A DNA stretch of 40,864 nucleotides from NCBI RefSeq assembly GCF_003337485.1, contig NZ_QPJJ01000023.1, forward strand, positions 1-40,864, in the 5' to 3' direction. The translations under genes were made by a program, and so were the position numbers. This DNA comes from Saliterribacillus persicus (GTDB lineage: Bacteria > Bacillota > Bacilli > Bacillales > Amphibacillaceae). Positions 33,974 to 40,864 of this stretch are shown here, piece after piece (position 1 is the first letter of the stretch; each line of letters starts with the position of its first letter). Below the pieces are notes generated by a model, which worked only from the letters and a program-made list of their open reading frames with translations, ran no database searches and was not told the origin of the DNA.

Positions 33974-34005
33974 ATTATAAAAGGGCTTACATTTTTCTGA
34001 AATCC
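33974..34005 (-). promoter_or_regulatory. Promoter of permease/hydrolase operon with candidate activator element
   Basis: On the minus strand a perfect TATAAT (33974-33979) has only a poor -35 (TTCAGA at 33996-34001, 16-bp spacer). GGATTT (34000-34005) starts exactly 26 nt before the -10, the same distance as in the binding-protein promoter. A strong -10 with a weak -35 and an adjacent shared element suggests activation by the YesN-type regulator. Confidence 0.55.
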
Positions 34006-34024
34006 TATAAAATTAACATTATGT

Positions 34025-35539
34025 CTATTTTTTTACGCAATGAATCCGTCTATATTGGGTAGGAGTCATTCCTACAAAGTTTTTAAAAACTTGCACGAAA
34101 TATTTGTACTCACGGTAGCCGACATATTCTGCTATCTCAAAAACTTTATTTGGCGTATCAAGTAATAACGCTTTTGCCTTATTGATCCGAATTGTGTTTA
34201 AATATTCGGAATAATTACACCCTGTTTCTTGTTTAAAAAGCAAACTAAAGTAATTTGGTGTGATAAAATGTGCTTCTGCTACTTCGATGGCTTTAATATC
34301 CTTTTGATAATTTTCCTCGATATATTGCTTTGCTTGATGGATAATGCGGTGATTCTGATTTAATTGACGAACACAGCTTTTCAATCGTTCTAAATCCTCT
34401 ATTAATAATGTTTTCAGAGCAGGAACACTATTATATATAAGAGAATCAATATGCTTATCAACTCCTAATTCTACCTGCTCTATCATCGTATGTTCTCCAC
34501 GTTCTTTTAATTGACGTAGTACCTCCTGTAATTGCTCAATCATTTGCTCTAGGGTTAAGCAGTTTTCTGTAAACTCATTAAATAGTTGCTCTGTTATTTC
34601 TTCGAGCATTGCTTCATCAGATTGAAATAACTGTTCGCCCAAAGCTGTGATTATCTTCTCATTTATTTGATAGTATTGATTTCGGTCTATTTTTTCTGTT
34701 TCTGTTACAATTTGACGGTGCGTTCCTCGAAAAAAATCCAAGCGATCGATCAAGGCATTGTATACGCTTCTTACATTTGTTAGATCCCGATAAAAGGAAG
34801 AAAGACCAATTAGCATGTTCATGTCTCTGATCTCTGCTAATTTTTCTGTTATTTGTCCTAATTGAACTTTATCCAGATTATTCCGATCAAAAAACAAAAC
34901 CAGCAGCTGATTCTCATGCATTTTCATTAATACAAATGCTACTTCATTACTAACTAACACCTGTCGTATTTTTTCTTTCCATTCCTCATGATTCAGTTGA
35001 TGATCCATGTAGGCTTTTCTTTCTATCAGCATAAGTTGATATTCATAAACTTGAAGATTCAATTTTTTATCCAATTGTTGACGATCTATCAGATGAAAAA
35101 GCTGCTGGGTTAGATAATGTAATAGAAGCGTTTCTTCGTTGTCAATTTCCTTTTTTCTACTTTGCTCAATATCTAATTTTACTTTTTCTATTAATTGAAG
35201 TAATTCATCAATATCTACTGGTTTTAATAAGTAATCCTTCACACCTATTCGAATTGCTTGACGCGCGTACTCAAATTCGTCATAACCACTGATGATAACA
35301 ATTCGAATTTCAGGGTGATTTTTAGCAATTATTCTAGATAAACCGATTCCATCCAATTCAGGCATGTGAACGTCGGTTATTACAATATCTATCTTCTTTT
35401 CTTCAATAATCTCTATTGCTTGTTTCCCATTTTGAGCGGTTCCGATTACCTCAATATCTAAGTCATTCCATGGGATAGTTCGAGATAAACCTTCGCAAAT
35501 TAAAGGTTCATCATCAACGATTAACATCTTCAGAGTCAT
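34025..35539 (-). CDS. YesN-type response regulator (REC + AraC helix-turn-helix)
   Basis: Cytoplasmic transcription factor, 504 residues. The receiver domain (1-120) shows the acidic pair DD at 9-10, phospho-acceptor D56 in VITDVHMPELDG, and the conserved Lys in YLLKPVD. A long helical middle region (about 125-390) follows. The C-terminal AraC DNA-binding domain (about 405-504) ends with VFEIAEYVGYREYKYFVQVFKNFVGMTPTQYRR. It is phosphorylated by the YesM-like kinase encoded upstream; the genes overlap by 26 bp. The start ATG at 35539 follows GGAGAGGGG. It presumably activates the sugar-uptake promoters that flank the regulatory pair. Confidence 0.95.
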   Translation of the reverse strand: MTLKMLIVDDEPLICEGLSRTIPWNDLDIEVIGTAQNGKQAIEIIEEKKIDIVITDVHMPELDGIGLSRIIAKNHPEIRIVIISGYDEFEYARQAIRIGVKDYLLKPVDIDELLQLIEKVKLDIEQSRKKEIDNEETLLLHYLTQQLFHLIDRQQLDKKLNLQVYEYQLMLIERKAYMDHQLNHEEWKEKIRQVLVSNEVAFVLMKMHENQLLVLFFDRNNLDKVQLGQITEKLAEIRDMNMLIGLSSFYRDLTNVRSVYNALIDRLDFFRGTHRQIVTETEKIDRNQYYQINEKIITALGEQLFQSDEAMLEEITEQLFNEFTENCLTLEQMIEQLQEVLRQLKERGEHTMIEQVELGVDKHIDSLIYNSVPALKTLLIEDLERLKSCVRQLNQNHRIIHQAKQYIEENYQKDIKAIEVAEAHFITPNYFSLLFKQETGCNYSEYLNTIRINKAKALLLDTPNKVFEIAEYVGYREYKYFVQVFKNFVGMTPTQYRRIHCVKK

Positions 35540-37331
35540 CGTTTTTCCCCTCTCCTTCTATTAGCTGATCGAGCATTTTTTCCTCTCTAATCCAAGGAAC
35601 CTTCACACGAATAAATGCTCCCCTTTGCGGGTTTAATATTTCAATACCATAGGCTTCACCAAAGGCATTCTTTATGCGATCTGCTACATTTTTTAAAGCA
35701 AAGCTATCTTTATCTGTTGCTAGCTCAGAGGATTGAAGCAATTCCTTTGTTTTCTCCACGTTCATGCCCTTTCCATTATCGATTACATCAATTACGACGC
35801 TGTATCCTGCTCGATAGGCACGAATTTTTATAAATTTATCTTCTTGTGCTTGTAAAAAACCATGCTTAAAGCTATTTTCGACAAGTGGCTCTAGAATCAG
35901 CTTTATTACATAGCATTTGTCTAAGCCCGCTTCTATGAAAATAGAATAATGAAAAGTTGCACCTAAACGCTTTTTTTGTAATTCCATATAACTTTGCACA
36001 TATCTTAATTCATCTTTCAAAGTAATCCAGATCTTCCCTTGACTAAGTGTAATTCGAAATAAAGTTGATAAGTCCTCGATACTTTTACTCGTTTCTGGAG
36101 CGTTCTCTAATCTCGCAGTCCAGCGAATCATGTCCAAGGTATTGTATAAAAAGTGAGGATTAATTTGGCTTTGCAAAGCTTTTAATTCTGAATGCTTATT
36201 TTGTATTTCTAGCTTGTACTTGTTATCAATTAATCGTTGAATCTGCTCTACCATCGAATTAAACCTGAAACCTAACTGGCCAATTTCATCCTTGGAGCGA
36301 ATATCAACTCTTGCTTTAAAATCACCATGTTCCAAACGTTTCGTCTCTCTCGTTAATTCTAAAATTGGTCGTACTACGAAAAAAATAAAGCCTGCAAATG
36401 TCATAAGTCCCATTAATACTGCTATAATTATCATATTGCCAAAGGTGGAACGGATGGCATTCATTTCTGTTAAAATATAAGATTCACTTACCACGGATAC
36501 CAAATGCATATCTATTTTTTCAAGGTATCGCGATACAGCATAATACGTTTCTCCATCTGACGTCAGCTGAAAGCTTTCGCCTTGTGAACGGATGTTATCA
36601 ATGAATGTGTGATAATCGAACTCCTCTTCAACCTTGGCACCTATCATATCCTCCACTTGGTTGTGAACAAAAAAAGCTTGGTGCTGCTGATTAGTGAAGC
36701 CTTCTGTCACATGGCGATAGAGCTCCTGTTGATCTAGCCGAATTTTTATCATTCCGATCGGTTCTCTAATATCATACAAATGATTAATCACTCGGTATAA
36801 GGTAATGACCTTTTCATCTTGATTCTTCCTTTGGTTATGCATCAGGTAAGGAGAGCTCCATAATATTTTCCCCTCTTCCTTCAGTGCTTCTTGATTTAAA
36901 TGATTCTCTTCACCAGTGACAATTTCACCAACAGATAACACCTGTTGGTTTTGACCTTCTATATGGACGGAGTGAAAATAATCCTTTTCTGACTGATGAA
37001 AAACGAAAAAACCGGATAAATTACTGCGAATTTCATTTAATTGCTTGTAATCCTCACCAGTTACAGCAGGAAGTGTCATGTAATCTCGAAACTCGTTACT
37101 GTATATCATGTATCTCGAAATGTCTTCAATTTCTTCAATAACATTATTCAACTCTGACTCCATATTATTGAGGTTCCGATGTGTTGTATCGATAACTTGC
37201 TCTTTTAAAATATTGTTGGATTGATAGATAACTATGGAACCAATTAAACCGCTCGGAATAGATACTAGTAAAAGAAAAATAATAACCGATTTCCATTTTA
37301 AGCTATTTTTAATATATTGGATGATTTGCAT
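35514..37331 (-). CDS. YesM-type sensor histidine kinase
   Basis: Membrane sensor of 605 residues. Helix 1 is at about 16-36. A large extracellular Cache-like sensing region (about 40-290) follows. Helix 2 is at about 297-320, and a HAMP domain at about 321-375 (ETKRLEHGDFKARVDIRSKDEIGQLGFRF). The His_kinase domain has phospho-acceptor H393 in QINPHFLYNTLDM. The ATPase domain has N-box VENSFKHGF and G-box DNGKGM. It likely senses the sugar, directly or through the binding lipoprotein, and phosphorylates the adjacent YesN-type regulator. A minus-strand extended -10 (TGCTATAAT) 37 bp upstream gives the pair its own promoter, separate from the binding-protein gene. Confidence 0.95.
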   Translation of the reverse strand: MQIIQYIKNSLKWKSVIIFLLLVSIPSGLIGSIVIYQSNNILKEQVIDTTHRNLNNMESELNNVIEEIEDISRYMIYSNEFRDYMTLPAVTGEDYKQLNEIRSNLSGFFVFHQSEKDYFHSVHIEGQNQQVLSVGEIVTGEENHLNQEALKEEGKILWSSPYLMHNQRKNQDEKVITLYRVINHLYDIREPIGMIKIRLDQQELYRHVTEGFTNQQHQAFFVHNQVEDMIGAKVEEEFDYHTFIDNIRSQGESFQLTSDGETYYAVSRYLEKIDMHLVSVVSESYILTEMNAIRSTFGNMIIIAVLMGLMTFAGFIFFVVRPILELTRETKRLEHGDFKARVDIRSKDEIGQLGFRFNSMVEQIQRLIDNKYKLEIQNKHSELKALQSQINPHFLYNTLDMIRWTARLENAPETSKSIEDLSTLFRITLSQGKIWITLKDELRYVQSYMELQKKRLGATFHYSIFIEAGLDKCYVIKLILEPLVENSFKHGFLQAQEDKFIKIRAYRAGYSVVIDVIDNGKGMNVEKTKELLQSSELATDKDSFALKNVADRIKNAFGEAYGIEILNPQRGAFIRVKVPWIREEKMLDQLIEGEGKNDDSEDVNR

Positions 37332-37367
37332 CGTTTTTTCTCCTCTAGTAAGATTCTTAACAGTTAA

Positions 37368-37376
37368 ATTATAGCA
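37368..37376 (-). promoter_or_regulatory. Extended -10 promoter of the kinase/regulator pair
   Basis: TGCTATAAT on the minus strand is a full extended -10, with no recognisable -35 needed. It lacks the GGATTT element of the two transport promoters, which suggests low constitutive expression of the sensory pair. Confidence 0.55.
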
Positions 37377-37403
37377 TGTAATCTAGCTTTCTCTGATAGA
37401 ACA

Positions 37404-37436
37404 AAAAGCAGAGTATCAATGTGACACTCTACTTTT
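37404..37436 (-). terminator. Terminator between the binding-protein gene and the kinase gene
   Basis: An 11-bp stem (37404-37414 with 37426-37436). On the minus strand it has one G-U wobble, an 11-nt loop and a TTTTTGTTCT tail. It separates high-level lipoprotein expression from the regulators. Confidence 0.75.
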
Positions 37437-37453
37437 ATACAAGCTATTTACAT

Positions 37454-38776
37454 TTATTCCATTTCACTTTCAGCCACACGTTGAATATTCTCAGCGGCTT
37501 CTTCTGGGGTTGATCCACCTACTGTTATGGATTGCAATTCGTTTTCTAGCTGGTCATTAACAGCTGGTGTCAGTGTTGCATCATATACAGGTGCAGGCTT
37601 AGTATCAGCTATCACTTCTAACATTTCTTCTGTTAGAGGATGAATATCTGCATCGTCTGGAATGTCAACATTTGCTATAATCGGTCGACCTACACTGATT
37701 AGACCTTCCCATAGTTCTTCATTATAGACGTATTTCAAAAAGGTATGGGCAGCTTCTAACTCTTCTCCTTCTAAATCACTATTGATCGCGTGACCTGTAC
37801 CAGCAACTGAGGAGACCGTATTTTTATCATTTAAAGGCATAGTTGCGATACCAATATTTTTATCCTCTGGCATATTTTCAAGAATAGCGGAAAGCCCCCA
37901 GTTACCGTCAATTACCATTGCGGTTCTTCCTTGGACAAAGTAATCAATCATTTGTGAGCTATCAATCGTATTTAAATCTGCATTGAATGCTTCTTTATTC
38001 ACTAATTCCTCAATAACCCCTAATGATTGGACAAAATCGTCATCCGTGAATGCTCTCTCACCATTTGCTACCCCTTCTAAAAAGTCGTTCCCAGTAAAAC
38101 GGTCAGCAATCGTCGAAATATATACCGATTGTAGTACCCATGCATCTGAGTTCCCCAAAGCTATTGGAGTAATATCATTAGCCTTCAATTCATCGACCAA
38201 TTGTAAGAATTCATCATACGTCTCTGGAAAACTATCAAATCCTGCATCTGCTAACATATCTTCATCATAAAAAATCATATGGGTTGGATTTGTATTAGCT
38301 GGAACAGCATAGGCGTCTCCATTAATGGAAAAGTCCTCGAAATCCTCTTCATCTAGTAGCCCTGTTTCTTCTGTCCAATAGCTTGTTATATCGTTGATGG
38401 GTTGTACAACACCACCATCAACTAATGGTTGTAGCTCAGCACCTGGCCATACTTGAAAAATATCAGGCAATTGCCCACCAGCTGCTTGTGTGTTAAGTCT
38501 CGTTCTGTAATCCGCATGTGGTGTTGTATTCACTTGAAGCTCAATATCGGGATGTTCTTCATTAAATTTCTCAACTACATCCATGAATACTTCAAAATCC
38601 GCTCGACCAATATCCTCTGCTCTCCAAAATTCCAATGTCACCGCATCATCATTTGCCTCGGCTCCGTCATCATTACCGGAAGAAGTCTCCTCCCCACTAT
38701 CTCCAGAACATGCTACTAAAAAACTAATTAATATGACTGCAGTACCCACGAATAAATAATGTAACCACTTTTTCAT
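37454..38776 (-). CDS. Sugar-binding lipoprotein of a CUT1 ABC importer
   Basis: Extracellular solute-binding protein (family 1, MalE-like), 440 residues, anchored to the outer face of the membrane. The signal peptide ends in the lipobox LVAC (Cys about 23), followed by a low-complexity acidic linker rich in Asp, Glu, Ser and Gly. The mature part starts with VTLEFWRAEDIGR and shows the typical EFNEEHPDIELQVNTTPHADYRTRLNTQAAGGQLPDI-type core (split here for brevity). It delivers ligand to the two permeases encoded further downstream. Two ATGs are adjacent; GGAGGG lies 7 nt before the second (38776), which is preferred. A perfect cre sits on the predicted start site, and a direct-repeat element lies upstream of the promoter. 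The sugar is unknown. Confidence 0.95.
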   Translation of the reverse strand: MKKWLHYLFVGTAVILISFLVACSGDSGEETSSGNDDGAEANDDAVTLEFWRAEDIGRADFEVFMDVVEKFNEEHPDIELQVNTTPHADYRTRLNTQAAGGQLPDIFQVWPGAELQPLVDGGVVQPINDITSYWTEETGLLDEEDFEDFSINGDAYAVPANTNPTHMIFYDEDMLADAGFDSFPETYDEFLQLVDELKANDITPIALGNSDAWVLQSVYISTIADRFTGNDFLEGVANGERAFTDDDFVQSLGVIEELVNKEAFNADLNTIDSSQMIDYFVQGRTAMVIDGNWGLSAILENMPEDKNIGIATMPLNDKNTVSSVAGTGHAINSDLEGEELEAAHTFLKYVYNEELWEGLISVGRPIIANVDIPDDADIHPLTEEMLEVIADTKPAPVYDATLTPAVNDQLENELQSITVGGSTPEEAAENIQRVAESEME

Positions 38777-38796
38777 CATCAGCCCTCCATTTATTT

Positions 38797-38810
38797 TGTT
38801 ATCGCTTTCA
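38797..38810. promoter_or_regulatory. cre (CcpA) site
   Basis: On the minus strand TGAAAGCGATAACA matches TGWAANCGNTNWCA at every position. It lies just downstream of the -10 box of the binding-protein promoter, over the expected start site, so CcpA would repress the system on preferred sugars. Confidence 0.8.
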
Positions 38811-38816
38811 TTTAGA

Positions 38817-38871
38817 ATTATCTCATAGGTTAAAAAGCTAAAAAATCCAACAAAGTTAAAATAACATCCAA
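38817..38871 (-). promoter_or_regulatory. Binding-protein promoter with two direct-repeat half sites
   Basis: The -10 is GATAAT (38817-38822), with a poor -35. TTGGAT occurs twice on the minus strand, at 38866-38871 and 38845-38850, exactly 21 bp (two helical turns) apart. The proximal copy gives GGATTT 26 nt before the -10, matching the permease promoter. This layout is typical for AraC-type activators. Confidence 0.55.
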
Positions 38872-39242
38872 TAATTTATAAAAAGAAGATGAATCATTGT
38901 TTTGTGATGGATAAAAAATGAGTAACATTCAATAGTATTATAGCATTAAGATTAAGACCCTTTTTTAATAAAGCTCTGTTAAAGTATGATATGGATAATT
39001 TGATTTACAGGAACATCAAAGGAATCCTGTAACTATGAATAACTTGATGATTAAAGAGAATTTAATACAAAATATGGAAGATATGATACACTTAGGTTAT
39101 CTATATTCATAATATAAACATTACTGCTTGTTCCACTAATGACGCATGCTAGTAGAATTAACAAATCTAAAGGTATGTAAGTTTGGAAGGTTAGAAACTT
39201 ATAATAATTGATAATTGCATTTATATGAAAGGAAGTAATAAA
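38872..39242. other. Gene-free interval
   Basis: AT-rich region between the divergent binding-protein gene and a small membrane-protein gene. It contains a perfect 8-bp inverted repeat (TTACAGGA at 39005-39012, TCCTGTAA at 39025-39032) with a 12-nt loop and no T-run, and a TATAAT at 39200-39205 that may serve the downstream gene. Nothing else is recognised. Confidence 0.4.
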
Positions 39243-39626
39243 TTGAAAAGTATTGGATTGATTTCAGTTTTATTTATAGCCTTTATTGCAGTGTTTGTAT
39301 TTATAAATAAATTACATTACCCTTCTCTTCCGATAGATGATATATCTGCAAAAGAAGCGATTGATATACTTAATGAATCGGATAGTAAAATAGTTGAAAT
39401 TGCAGTAGAAGGCGATTCAATTTGGTATATCACAAGTAGTGAGAACAAAGGTATGTCGACTTCTGATAAAAATATAAAACAAATGATTGCTTCAAATGGA
39501 TGGAAATTCAAAGAAAAAGATGGTGCTGGTTTGTTCTTTGAAAAAGAAGGAAAAAAATTAATTGCCACCACTCAAATGTGGACCGAAAATTATATTCTCG
39601 TTAAAATTCCAAGAATTTTTAAATAA
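39243..39626 (+). CDS. Small membrane-anchored protein of unknown function
   Basis: A 127-residue protein with one N-terminal membrane helix (about 4-22) and an extracytoplasmic part of about 100 residues, rich in Lys, Glu and Ser. It opens with DDISAKEAIDILNESDSKIVEIA and contains IWYITSSENKG and GAGLFFEKEGKKLIATTQMW. It reads like a small anchored sensor or secreted domain. I do not recognise a family. The first ATG (39225) has no ribosome binding site. AAAGGAAG lies 8 nt before the TTG at 39243, which gives MKSIGLISVL and is preferred. It is followed 72 bp later by another small membrane protein, possibly cotranscribed. Confidence 0.7.
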   Translation: MKSIGLISVLFIAFIAVFVFINKLHYPSLPIDDISAKEAIDILNESDSKIVEIAVEGDSIWYITSSENKGMSTSDKNIKQMIASNGWKFKEKDGAGLFFEKEGKKLIATTQMWTENYILVKIPRIFK

Positions 39627-39698
39627 TGTTGAGAGTTTTTTTATTAAACTTACAGGTGCTTATCTTAAAACATGAGAACTTTCAAAGGGGGTTTGAAG

Positions 39699-39899
39699 AT
39701 GGAGTTTGCACAATCTGTTTACTTAGTTATAGTGGTTGGACTGATTTTTTTATTCTTTATATCTTTGACTGTCTTTATTAGACGTTTGCTTACAAATTAT
39801 TCATTAAGAAGCAATGAAGCAAAGGATGTTGAGAAGAAGCTCGATAAGCTAATTGAACAAAACGATATAATAATTTCACTATTAAAAGAGAAAAAGTGA
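39699..39899 (+). CDS. Small DUF4083-like membrane protein
   Basis: A 66-residue protein with one membrane helix (about 8-30), then an Arg-rich boundary (FIRRLLTN) and a C-terminal coiled-coil-like helix (DVEKKLDKLIEQNDIIISLLKEKK). The pattern resembles the DUF4083 family of short Bacillus membrane proteins, but the match is from memory. AAAGGGGG precedes the ATG at 39699. The upstream ATG at 39672 has no such site and would prepend the ribosome binding site as coding. A terminator follows 32 bp after the stop. Function unknown. Confidence 0.7.
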   Translation: MEFAQSVYLVIVVGLIFLFFISLTVFIRRLLTNYSLRSNEAKDVEKKLDKLIEQNDIIISLLKEKK

Positions 39900-39931
39900 T
39901 TCTTCTTAGACTAAAGGAGATAGAGTTTAAC

Positions 39932-39958
39932 AAGGCAATCAGTGATTGTCCTTTTTTA
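39932..39958 (+). terminator. Terminator after the DUF4083-like gene
   Basis: AAGGCAATC pairs with GATTG-t-CCTT (one bulged T) around a 3-nt loop, directly followed by six T residues. Confidence 0.75.
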
Positions 39959-40089
39959 TTGGAAATACAAATGGAATATTATGTTATTATTGAATTGTGG
40001 ATTTTGAGCTAACTGAAAGTAGATTTGAAGGATAAAAAATTCACAATGTTTATCAAAGATGTAAAAACATAATAAAAGGATGAGGATTT

Positions 40090-40617
40090 ATGCATGAGGC
40101 TATTCGTTTTCCAATAGGTCAATTTGAAGCAGTACAGAATCCAACTGAAGAACAACGCAAAAAATGGATTCAGGAGATTTCAGAATTGCCTAGACTCCTG
40201 AATCTTACAGTACAAAATCTATCTATTGACCAATTACAAACACAATACCGCACTGGTGGGTGGACTATTCAACAGATAGTCCATCATATAGCTGATAATG
40301 ATATGAATGCCTTAATACGTTTCAAGAAAGCGCTGACGGAAGATAACCCAATAGCAAGTTCTTATCGAGAGGATTTATGGGCAAACTTGAGTGATTATCA
40401 AAATACACCGATTGAAATCTCTTTGAACCTTATTGAATCCATTCACATTAGATTCGAAATACTACTCTCTTCATTATCCACAGATGAATTTCAAAGGACA
40501 TTTAAGAGTCCTACACACGGCTTTATGAATCTAGATGTGGCAATACAAAGATTTGCTTGGCATGGTAAACATCATGTTGCCCAAATAGAATCGCTTAAAC
40601 AACGTTCGGGATGGTAA
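40090..40617 (+). CDS. yfiT: YfiT-type bacillithiol transferase (DinB superfamily)
   Basis: A four-helix-bundle metalloprotein of 175 residues, closely resembling B. subtilis YfiT/BstA, which conjugates bacillithiol to electrophiles in thiol-dependent detoxification. Landmarks are the N-terminal RFPIGQFEAVQNPTEEQRKKWI, the YRTGGWTIQQIVHHIADNDMNA block with a metal-ligand His (65/66), and AWHGKHHVAQIESL with His 158 and 162 as the other ligands. The C-terminal Trp of YfiT is also conserved. The ATG follows AGGATGAGG. It is probably monocistronic. Its substrate range is not deducible. The gene supports assignment of the host to the bacillithiol-making Firmicutes. Confidence 0.92.
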   Translation: MHEAIRFPIGQFEAVQNPTEEQRKKWIQEISELPRLLNLTVQNLSIDQLQTQYRTGGWTIQQIVHHIADNDMNALIRFKKALTEDNPIASSYREDLWANLSDYQNTPIEISLNLIESIHIRFEILLSSLSTDEFQRTFKSPTHGFMNLDVAIQRFAWHGKHHVAQIESLKQRSGW

Positions 40618-40775
40618 TACAAAAGCATTTTCTAGAATATTTTGAAACAATACACTTAAAAGAAACGGGTGCTTTCCTTGAATTAGGAGTTGCATTCTTG
40701 TGCAACAACGGACAGGTTAGTGGAAGAAGAGATACAGTAATTAAAAATATTTTTAGTCAAAAAGATGGTGTAACA

Positions 40776-40864
40776 ATGGATATCGATAATGATTTCGAAA
40801 AGAATATTGAACGTACTAAAAAACGAGCAAAATGGGGTTGCCTCACTTGGGCAATCATATTATT
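40776..40864 (+). CDS. Start of a small membrane protein, cut by the window edge
   Basis: An open frame from ATG 40776 to the end of the window, 29 codons visible. The N-terminus is charged (MDIDNDFEKNIERTKKRAKWG), followed by the start of a hydrophobic helix (CLTWAIIL). GATGGTG lies 5 nt upstream and is an acceptable ribosome binding site. The same frame is open back to an ATG at 40611, overlapping the end of yfiT, which would add 55 residues (including GAFLELGVAFLCNNGQVSG). That part contains the hairpin GTTGCA-ttcttg-TGCAAC and may be untranslated leader. I do not recognise the product. Confidence 0.5.
   Translation, partial: MDIDNDFEKNIERTKKRAKWGCLTWAIIL

Noticed and set aside
38453-38719. 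Plus-strand frame antisense to the binding lipoprotein
   Set aside because: Shadow frame; the lipoprotein's lipobox and fold motifs lie on the other strand.
1-40864. CRISPR array, rRNA, tRNA, phage or transposase genes
   Set aside because: I looked for regularly spaced repeats, conserved RNA cores and mobile-element protein motifs and saw none.

Overview
This window looks like chromosomal DNA from a low-GC, Gram-positive, Bacillaceae-type bacterium. The evidence is strong AGGAGG-type ribosome binding sites, frequent TTG starts, sigma-A promoters, CcpA (cre) sites, a YesM/YesN-type two-component pair, a bacillithiol-transferase homologue (YfiT) and a YkoEDC thiamine-precursor transporter. An Oceanobacillus/Virgibacillus-like host is a guess from gene content. 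I saw no rRNA, tRNA, CRISPR array, prophage or insertion sequence. Most genes are intact.

Layout. 0.1-2.9 kb: a chemoreceptor, a small SLAP-domain-like protein and a VOC-fold protein. 3-6.2 kb: an ABC efflux pair divergent from its probable TetR repressor, with an inverted repeat placed on the efflux start site. 6.4-8.8 kb: a PAS-PAS-PAS-GGDEF-EAL protein. 8.9-11.1 kb: a translationally coupled pair made of a DUF1538 membrane protein and a PII-like protein, both internally duplicated. 11.5-14.9 kb: an iron alcohol dehydrogenase and two aldo/keto reductases with cre-like sites. 15.1-16.7 kb: a membrane diguanylate cyclase. 17-22.2 kb: an OFA-family MFS carrier, an EamA exporter, a glutamine-amidotransferase-like protein and a MATE-like carrier.

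22.3-26.8 kb is a thiamine salvage and uptake locus. A TPP riboswitch with a readable terminator/antiterminator switch precedes tenA (thiaminase II). A GC-rich 94-bp intergenic repeat and a strong hairpin follow, and then ykoE-ykoD-ykoC (ECF-type importer for the hydroxymethylpyrimidine moiety or thiamine). 26.9-28.8 kb holds an orphan LivJ-type binding protein and a DUF421 protein.

29-38.8 kb is a carbohydrate locus read on the minus strand: a sugar-binding lipoprotein, a terminator, a YesM-like sensor kinase, a YesN-like AraC response regulator, two permeases and a 1027-residue cytoplasmic glycoside hydrolase. No ATPase is encoded, so a shared MsmX-type ATPase probably energises uptake. The promoters of the binding-protein gene and of the permease/hydrolase operon share a GGATTT element exactly 26 nt before the -10 box. 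I propose it as the response-regulator site. A perfect cre lies at the binding-protein start site. The last 2 kb carries two small membrane proteins, YfiT and the start of another small gene.

The least described item is the PII-like/DUF1538 module. The most directly checkable regulatory predictions are the shared promoter element of the sugar locus and the tenA riboswitch antiterminator.
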